10,741 bases of DNA from Bacteroidales bacterium UBA4230. Its GTDB lineage: Bacteria; Bacteroidota; Bacteroidia; Bacteroidales; UBA932. The DNA is taken from contig DGXO01000041.1 of assembly GCA_002395605.1 (NCBI GenBank), positions 1 to 10,741 on the forward strand, given 5' to 3'. A model generated the notes under the pieces. It did not search any database and was not told the origin of the DNA. It worked only from the letters and a program-made list of their open reading frames with translations. The position numbers and the translations under genes were made by a program. This document shows, piece by piece, positions 6,492-10,741 of this stretch (position 1 is the first letter of the stretch; every line of letters begins with the position of its first letter).

Positions 6492-8470
6492 ATTTTCCTA
6501 AGCACGATTGTGGATTTGTAAAGGTTGCAAATCTGCTCCCAGTAAGCCCTGACATCCTGGTACTTATCCTGGGAGATCAGGATGGAGTTGTTGCGGTATG
6601 TGAACCTTATGGTCACGTGATGGGGATCTGTCTCAACCGATACAATCTGGGCTTGGGAGTTCATGGCACTGCTTCCCAGCCGGCTGGAAGCAGGAAGCTG
6701 GTCAACGACATAGCCTTCCGGAATCTCCAGAGTATACTGGTATGTGATATTCTCCTTGTAAGGGAACTCGATGGGTATTTCACGCGTGGGGTTCCTGAAA
6801 GAGCTTTCGGAGTGGAACGTGGTCACGAAGGGTTTTATGTAGAGGAACTCTCCGCTTTCAACGTTCTCCTGCTCAAAGCTGTACTGGATAACGGCCTCCG
6901 GGCTATATGAGAAGTCGTGGGTCAGGGAAAGGATCTCTACGTCGTCGTCTTTTTCCATGTCCTCGATAACCTCGTCGTCGGAGGAGAAGCGAGCGTAGTA
7001 GCTTTTGGCCGAATATGCAGTTTCATTGTAGGCGGTTACCTTGACGTCACCGCTGACAAGGCCGTCTTCCTGTAGTTTTGCGGTAACTACCACGTTCTGC
7101 ATGTTGCGCTCAAGGGAAGAGAGATCCACCCACGAGGCGGCCGACTTGTCAATGGGAAGAAGGCGGGCATTGGCGACCAGGAAGTCTATAGGCAATACAT
7201 TCACATAACCGTTCTTAGTGGCAGCATCCAGGTAGTAGACCTGCCCTGATGGCGTTTTGACCTGGAGAATAAAGGTGTCGAAGGCCTCCGTGGAAACGTA
7301 GAAACTGGCCAGGAAACCGCTGCTGCGGCGTTTTATGAGAACGGGGCTGGTGGTGTAACCAAGGTGGTTGAGGGCGCTGGCCACAACGGCATTGATTGAA
7401 GCGGCGTTTGCTATGCCTTCCTTATAGGACTTGGATAGCTCCTGAGGGACCATGCCACGTTTTTCGTCCCACTTGATGTCCTTGAGGACGGCGTTGCGAA
7501 CGGCGGCAATGACCTCTTTCTCGTCTTCAATTCCCTGAACGGCCTTTGCATATCCTTCAAAATGCTTGTTGTTATCGTGGCAGCGCTTAAGCACGGGGCT
7601 GTCACGGAACGTGTCATCCACGTTCTCCCAGCGCAGAGAGTAGTTCTTTACCACCTGACCGGGAATACTGATGCTGCTCAGTTCATAAGAAATGGCCGCC
7701 CGGTACTGGCTGGGGCAGAAGGAATAGGACTCGTTCTTAAGGGCCGGAGCATCCTTGAGGGAATACACTTCCTTGTTGAGGGTATAATTGTAGCTTTGGT
7801 AACCAGCCAGCGGCATGGTGCGGCCTTCTCCGGAAAAACTGGACGTAGGCTTCAGGAAACCGCGGGCCATCTTGTTGAAATAGAAGAAGTTCACGTAATC
7901 GAACTTCACTTCCACGAAATTTACCGGAATGGAGCGCTGGAAAACTATGTCTCCGATTTCCCAGTAGCGGGGAGACTCAATCTTGTAGGATACTTCTATC
8001 ACAGAGCCCACCTTCACTTCCGGGGCCGAAAAGGATATGAACCCAAGGTTGGAGGTAGCTTTCTCGTTGAAAATGTACTTTCTGGCCAGCTTTGTCTCCT
8101 GGATGACCCCGTTTACCACATTATATGTGGAAACCTTGATTTCATTCACGATTTCGGGGTCGTCGCCGCGATAGTAAGGGATCTTGTAGTCTGCGTAGGA
8201 TTTTCCCTCCTCCTTCAGGATTTTTATACGCTCATGGACATAAGTTGTCTTGGTTATCCTCAGATAAGAATCAATATCCAGGACAATGTTCCTGTCTTCG
8301 CACAGTACAAGTGCCACGGCGGAAGTATCGAGGCTGTAGGAAAGCATCTCTGCCTCCGTATAGGAAATCTTTCCAATCTTTGTATTTACCGGAATGGACT
8401 GACTCCATGCCGAAACCGCACCGGCAAGGAAGAGCGCACATACCCCTGTAATAACCTTTAAACTTTTCAT
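6488..8470 (-). CDS. Exported DUF3857 protein with degenerate transglutaminase-like domain
   Basis: A 660-residue exported protein, first gene of its operon and paralogue of the downstream gene. Signal peptide: MKSLKVITGVCALFLAGAVS, then AWSQS. DUF3857-like region about 35-270; transglutaminase-like region about 310-430; beta-rich C-terminus ending in TIVLRKI. Aligning GIANAASINAVV (from residue 352) with GFGDCKGLSNYL of the paralogue puts A356 at the catalytic Cys. The His position is D398 (AFDTF), and only D415 (YYLDAA) matches a third catalytic residue. It is therefore probably not an enzyme; a binding or scaffold role is inferred, perhaps with the catalytic paralogue. I chose ATG at 8470: an upstream in-frame TTG at 8476 would add two residues but belongs to the promoter's TTTG, and ATG gives the standard signal peptide. 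A promoter lies immediately upstream. Confidence 0.87.
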   Translation of the reverse strand: MKSLKVITGVCALFLAGAVSAWSQSIPVNTKIGKISYTEAEMLSYSLDTSAVALVLCEDRNIVLDIDSYLRITKTTYVHERIKILKEEGKSYADYKIPYYRGDDPEIVNEIKVSTYNVVNGVIQETKLARKYIFNEKATSNLGFISFSAPEVKVGSVIEVSYKIESPRYWEIGDIVFQRSIPVNFVEVKFDYVNFFYFNKMARGFLKPTSSFSGEGRTMPLAGYQSYNYTLNKEVYSLKDAPALKNESYSFCPSQYRAAISYELSSISIPGQVVKNYSLRWENVDDTFRDSPVLKRCHDNNKHFEGYAKAVQGIEDEKEVIAAVRNAVLKDIKWDEKRGMVPQELSKSYKEGIANAASINAVVASALNHLGYTTSPVLIKRRSSGFLASFYVSTEAFDTFILQVKTPSGQVYYLDAATKNGYVNVLPIDFLVANARLLPIDKSAASWVDLSSLERNMQNVVVTAKLQEDGLVSGDVKVTAYNETAYSAKSYYARFSSDDEVIEDMEKDDDVEILSLTHDFSYSPEAVIQYSFEQENVESGEFLYIKPFVTTFHSESSFRNPTREIPIEFPYKENITYQYTLEIPEGYVVDQLPASSRLGSSAMNSQAQIVSVETDPHHVTIRFTYRNNSILISQDKYQDVRAYWEQICNLYKSTIVLRKI

Positions 8471-8473
8471 ATC

Positions 8474-8502
8474 CAAAGTATTTAGTCCAGTAAATATACA
8501 AA
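8474..8502 (-). promoter_or_regulatory. Promoter of the DUF3857-DUF4199-GT2-sdaA operon
   Basis: On the minus strand, TTTG (8502-8499, -33 element) is followed after 18 nt by TACTTTG (8480-8474), close to the Bacteroidota -7 consensus TAnnTTTG but one base short between TA and TTTG. Only GAT separates it from the ATG at 8470, so the transcript would be nearly or fully leaderless. The -33 element lies at the end of the preceding terminator's T-tract. Confidence 0.55.
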
Positions 8503-8532
8503 AAAAAATAAATCCCTCCCAAGGGGGAGGGA
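8500..8532 (-). terminator. Rho-independent terminator of the GH3 gene
   Basis: On the minus strand, TCCCTCCC (8532-8525) pairs perfectly with GGGAGGGA (8520-8513) across the four-base loop CCTT, followed by TTTATTTTTTTTT (8512-8500). It begins 5 nt after the GH3 stop codon. The eight GC-rich pairs and long T-tract make this a strong intrinsic terminator, and it separates the GH3 unit from the operon downstream. Confidence 0.92.
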
Positions 8533-8537
8533 CGGAA

Positions 8538-10628
8538 TCATAATATATGCGCTACACTCTTCAAAGATCCGGAGCTTCCGCCATACATCAATAGCCACTC
8601 TCCTTTCTGCGGGAGCATCCGCTGGGCGGTCTCATCCCAGGCCATGAAAGTATCATCCGTGAGCGGCAATTCCACCCTGACGGTTTCACCGGCGGCAATG
8701 GCAACGCGGGTAAATCCACGGAGGGTTTTCAGAGGCCCTTCAGTGTCCGCGGGACGGCTTACGTAAAGCTGCACAATTTCTTCGGCATCCGTATTTCCGG
8801 TATTTGTGACGGGGATTATGACTTTGCCTTTTTTGACTTCGGCACTGCCATATTCAAAAGATGTGTAACTTAGGCCGAAGCCGAAGGGGAACAACGGCTC
8901 ACCGTCAAAATAACGGTATGTACGGCCTTTCATGGAGTAATCCTGGAAGTCCGGGAGCTGGGAGACATTCTTGTAGAAAGTGACGGGGAGTTTGCCTGAA
9001 GGAACCACATCTCCGTAGAGAATATTGGCGATGGCTGTGCCGCCCATTTCTCCGGGATACCATGCCTGCAGTATGGCCTCGCAGGATTTTGTCTCAGGTT
9101 CCAGGCCGATGGCGGATCCGGAGAAGTTCACAAGGATCACCTTTTTGCCTGCATCTTTCAGGGCCTTGATGAGGTTTCTCTGAACGGTAGGAAGCTCAAT
9201 GTCTTCCCTGTCTCCGCCCCTGAATCCGGGGAGGTCAACGGACATTTCCTCGCCTTCCAGCCTAGGTGAAATCCCGCCCGCAAAAATCACAGTTTCAATA
9301 CCTTTCGTTTGCTCAAGTACGGCTTTTACATCGGCCTCGCCAAGAACATGTTCGCAGCCCTTGACTACCGTCAAATCCGGGAAGCGTTCCTTAAGGGCGT
9401 CGGCAAGGGTAACGGTTTTTTCCGGAATGGGATTGTAGTTTCCCCACTGCATTTCACGGTCGTCGGCGTTGGGGCCAACAAGGGCTATGCGGGTATCGGC
9501 TTCAAGGGGCAGGATGGAATTGTTGTTCTGAAGAAGCACCATGCTTTCTTCGGCCATTTTAAGGGACAGCGCCAGATGCTCATCCCCTTCCACCATGCTC
9601 TCCGGGAGGTCTTTCCAAGGATCAATGTTGCCGTCAAGTTCTCCAAGGCGTATTCTGGCCGATAGAAGCCTCACGAGGCTACGATCTACGTATTTTTCGT
9701 CCAGGAGCCCACGGGAAACAGCCTCAGGTATATGTACATAGGAGTCTCCGCAGTTAAGGTCCGTTCCAGTTTGAATGGCTTCGGCTACCGCGGTGGCGGC
9801 ATCCGGGCTGTAATCATGCCTGCCCGGCACATAGAAATTGGCTATGGCCCAGCAGTCAGATACTATGAGGCCTTTGTAGCCCCATTCTCCGCGAAGGATG
9901 TCATTGACAAGGTAGTCGTTGGCGCCGCATGGGACTCCGCGGAAGCGGTTGTAGGCTATCATCACTTCCTGTACTCCGGCCTTCATCACAAGGTCCTTGA
10001 AAGCCGGGAGGTAGGTTTCCCTAAGGTCCCTTTCGCTTACTTCGGCATTGAAGGAGTGCCTGTTCCACTCCGGCCCGGAATGCACGGCGAAATGCTTTGC
10101 GCAGGCGTGGGCCTTAAGTACCGGGGCATCGGCCGGCCCCTGAAGGCCTCTCACTACGGCCATGCCAAGCTGTCCGGTAAGATACGGGTCTTCTCCGTAT
10201 GTCTCCATTCCCCTTCCCCACCTGGGATCCCTGAAAATATTGATGTTGGGAGTCCAGAAGGTAACGCCTTCGTACCAACCTACATGACCTTTTTCTACGG
10301 CCATACGGTTCTTGACGCGGGCTTCGTCACTTACTGCGCAGAAGACGCTGTACAGGAGGGGCTCGTCAAAAGAGGCCGCCATGCCGATTGGCATGGGGAA
10401 CACTGTTGCCTTTCCGTTTCTGGCAACACCGTGAAGGGCCTCGTTCCACCAGTTGTAAGAAGGAATCCCAAGGGCATCTACAGCCTTGGAGTCGTGCATC
10501 ATGAGCGATGCCTTTTCCTCAATGGTCATTTTGGAAATGAGCTCTTTGGCCCGTTTCTCGGGGGAAGGTGTCCCGCAGGACATTACTGCCAGGACAATAA
10601 CAAGAATGCTTAGAGATAACCTTTTCAT
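8538..10628 (-). CDS. GH3 beta-xylosidase-like glycoside hydrolase lipoprotein
   Basis: A 696-residue exported glycoside hydrolase family 3 protein. The signal peptide ends in the lipobox-like AVMSC with Cys18 as the lipidation site, so it is probably a lipoprotein. The N-terminal (beta/alpha)8 domain (about 25-330) carries WWNEALHGVAR (60-70), NINIFRDPRWGRGMETYGEDP (128-148) and AKHFAVHSGPEWNRHSFN (177-194). The nucleophile is D258 in VSDCWAI. The C-terminal domain (about 355-585) contains RLEGEE (456-461), where the acid/base Glu is expected, and a fibronectin-III-like domain follows (about 600-690). These motifs resemble the plant-BXL/Bacteroidota xylosidase group, so removal of xylose or arabinose from hemicellulose oligosaccharides is likely; other beta-glycosides are possible. 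It lacks the PA14 insertion that lengthens many relatives to about 850 residues. It has its own promoter and terminator and no polysaccharide-utilisation genes in view. Confidence 0.93.
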   Translation of the reverse strand: MKRLSLSILVIVLAVMSCGTPSPEKRAKELISKMTIEEKASLMMHDSKAVDALGIPSYNWWNEALHGVARNGKATVFPMPIGMAASFDEPLLYSVFCAVSDEARVKNRMAVEKGHVGWYEGVTFWTPNINIFRDPRWGRGMETYGEDPYLTGQLGMAVVRGLQGPADAPVLKAHACAKHFAVHSGPEWNRHSFNAEVSERDLRETYLPAFKDLVMKAGVQEVMIAYNRFRGVPCGANDYLVNDILRGEWGYKGLIVSDCWAIANFYVPGRHDYSPDAATAVAEAIQTGTDLNCGDSYVHIPEAVSRGLLDEKYVDRSLVRLLSARIRLGELDGNIDPWKDLPESMVEGDEHLALSLKMAEESMVLLQNNNSILPLEADTRIALVGPNADDREMQWGNYNPIPEKTVTLADALKERFPDLTVVKGCEHVLGEADVKAVLEQTKGIETVIFAGGISPRLEGEEMSVDLPGFRGGDREDIELPTVQRNLIKALKDAGKKVILVNFSGSAIGLEPETKSCEAILQAWYPGEMGGTAIANILYGDVVPSGKLPVTFYKNVSQLPDFQDYSMKGRTYRYFDGEPLFPFGFGLSYTSFEYGSAEVKKGKVIIPVTNTGNTDAEEIVQLYVSRPADTEGPLKTLRGFTRVAIAAGETVRVELPLTDDTFMAWDETAQRMLPQKGEWLLMYGGSSGSLKSVAHIL

Positions 10629-10632
10629 ATCC

Positions 10633-10640
10633 CAAAGATA
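10633..10640 (-). promoter_or_regulatory. Promoter -7 element of the GH3 gene
   Basis: On the minus strand this reads TATCTTTG, matching TAnnTTTG, followed by GGAT and then the GH3 ATG at 10628. With 4 nt between the element and the start codon, the mRNA should be leaderless or nearly so. No TTTG stands at the expected -33 distance; the dispersed repeat (10651-10694) occupies that position. Confidence 0.7.
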
Positions 10641-10650
10641 AGCATTTTTA

Positions 10651-10694
10651 TGAGATTTCTCGACTTCGCCCTCCGGGCTCCGCTCGAAATGACA
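10651..10694 (-). repeat. Dispersed short repeat, copy C (upstream of the GH3 gene)
   Basis: On the minus strand this reads TGTCATTTCGAGCG, a middle containing GCCCGGAGGGC (a possible 4-bp stem), then GTCGAGAAATCTCA. The ends match copies at 1818-1855 and 3859-3895. It sits between the terminator of the preceding gene and the GH3 -7 element, 10 nt from the latter, in the same arrangement as copy A before thrS. Confidence 0.75.
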
Positions 10695-10728
10695 AACAAA
10701 AAGGCCGGGCGCTTTCGCGTCCGGCCTT
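10695..10728 (-). terminator. Rho-independent terminator of a gene beyond the right edge
   Basis: On the minus strand, AAGGCCGGACGC (10728-10717) pairs with GCGCCCGGCCTT (10712-10701) across the loop GAAA, forming a 12-bp stem with a single mismatch-like G-T position, followed by TTTGTTTG. This ends a minus-strand gene whose body is outside the window. The remaining 13 bases (10729-10741) are too few to identify it. Confidence 0.9.
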
Positions 10729-10741
10729 CGAAGAACCGCAG

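Noticed and set aside
7562..8461. 299-codon plus-strand open frame opposite the first DUF3857 gene
   Set aside because: The opposite strand encodes a protein with signal peptide, family similarity and an operon setting; this frame has none.
8471..8476. TTG start for the first DUF3857 gene, two codons upstream of the ATG
   Set aside because: The TTG is part of the promoter's TTTG, so it would lie upstream of the expected transcript start; ATG at 8470 gives a normal signal peptide.
9732..10613. 293-codon plus-strand open frame opposite the GH3 gene
   Set aside because: The GH3 catalytic motifs are on the minus strand across the same bases; this is a shadow frame.

Overview
The window looks like a chromosomal segment of a Bacteroidales (Bacteroidota) bacterium. 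The evidence is the promoter elements matching the Bacteroidota -7 consensus TAnnTTTG, the lack of clear Shine-Dalgarno sequences, and gene families typical of this group: paired DUF3857/transglutaminase-like exported proteins, a DUF4199 membrane protein next to a GT2 glycosyltransferase, and a plant-BXL-like GH3 lipoprotein. I cannot name the genus. All seven genes lie on the minus strand, so transcription runs from right to left.

Right to left: (1) 10695-10728 is a rho-independent terminator of a gene outside the window. It is followed by a dispersed-repeat copy (10651-10694) and a promoter (10633-10640) only 4 nt from the start of a GH3 beta-xylosidase-like lipoprotein (8538-10628), which closes with its own strong terminator (8500-8532). 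(2) A compact operon starts at a promoter overlapping that terminator's T-tract. It contains a DUF3857 protein with a transglutaminase-like domain that lacks the catalytic residues (6488-8470), a paralogue with the Cys and His intact (4596-6491), a DUF4199 membrane protein (4040-4606), a membrane-anchored GT2 polyprenyl-phosphate glycosyltransferase (3077-4036) and L-serine ammonia-lyase (1865-3073). Its junctions are a 4-nt overlap, an 11-nt overlap and two 3-nt gaps. An internal promoter lies before the DUF4199 gene. (3) A 127-nt intergenic region (1738-1864) carries another repeat copy and the thrS promoter. (4) thrS (threonyl-tRNA synthetase) runs off the left edge.

Functionally, the middle operon is mostly a cell-envelope set (two exported proteins, a membrane protein and a lipid-linked sugar transferase) with a serine-catabolic enzyme at its end. 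The GH3 lipoprotein is a separate polysaccharide-degrading unit, and thrS is housekeeping. I see no phage, insertion sequence, CRISPR array, tRNA or rRNA.

I do not see a clear new defence or mobile system. The most distinctive signal is a short dispersed repeat of about 37-44 bp (TGTCATTTCG ... GAGAAATCTC) present three times. Two copies sit directly upstream of promoters, and one lies in frame inside the glycosyltransferase gene, where it encodes about 13 residues. Other points of interest are apparently leaderless starts, a promoter embedded in the tail of an upstream gene, and the catalytic/non-catalytic transglutaminase-like pair.
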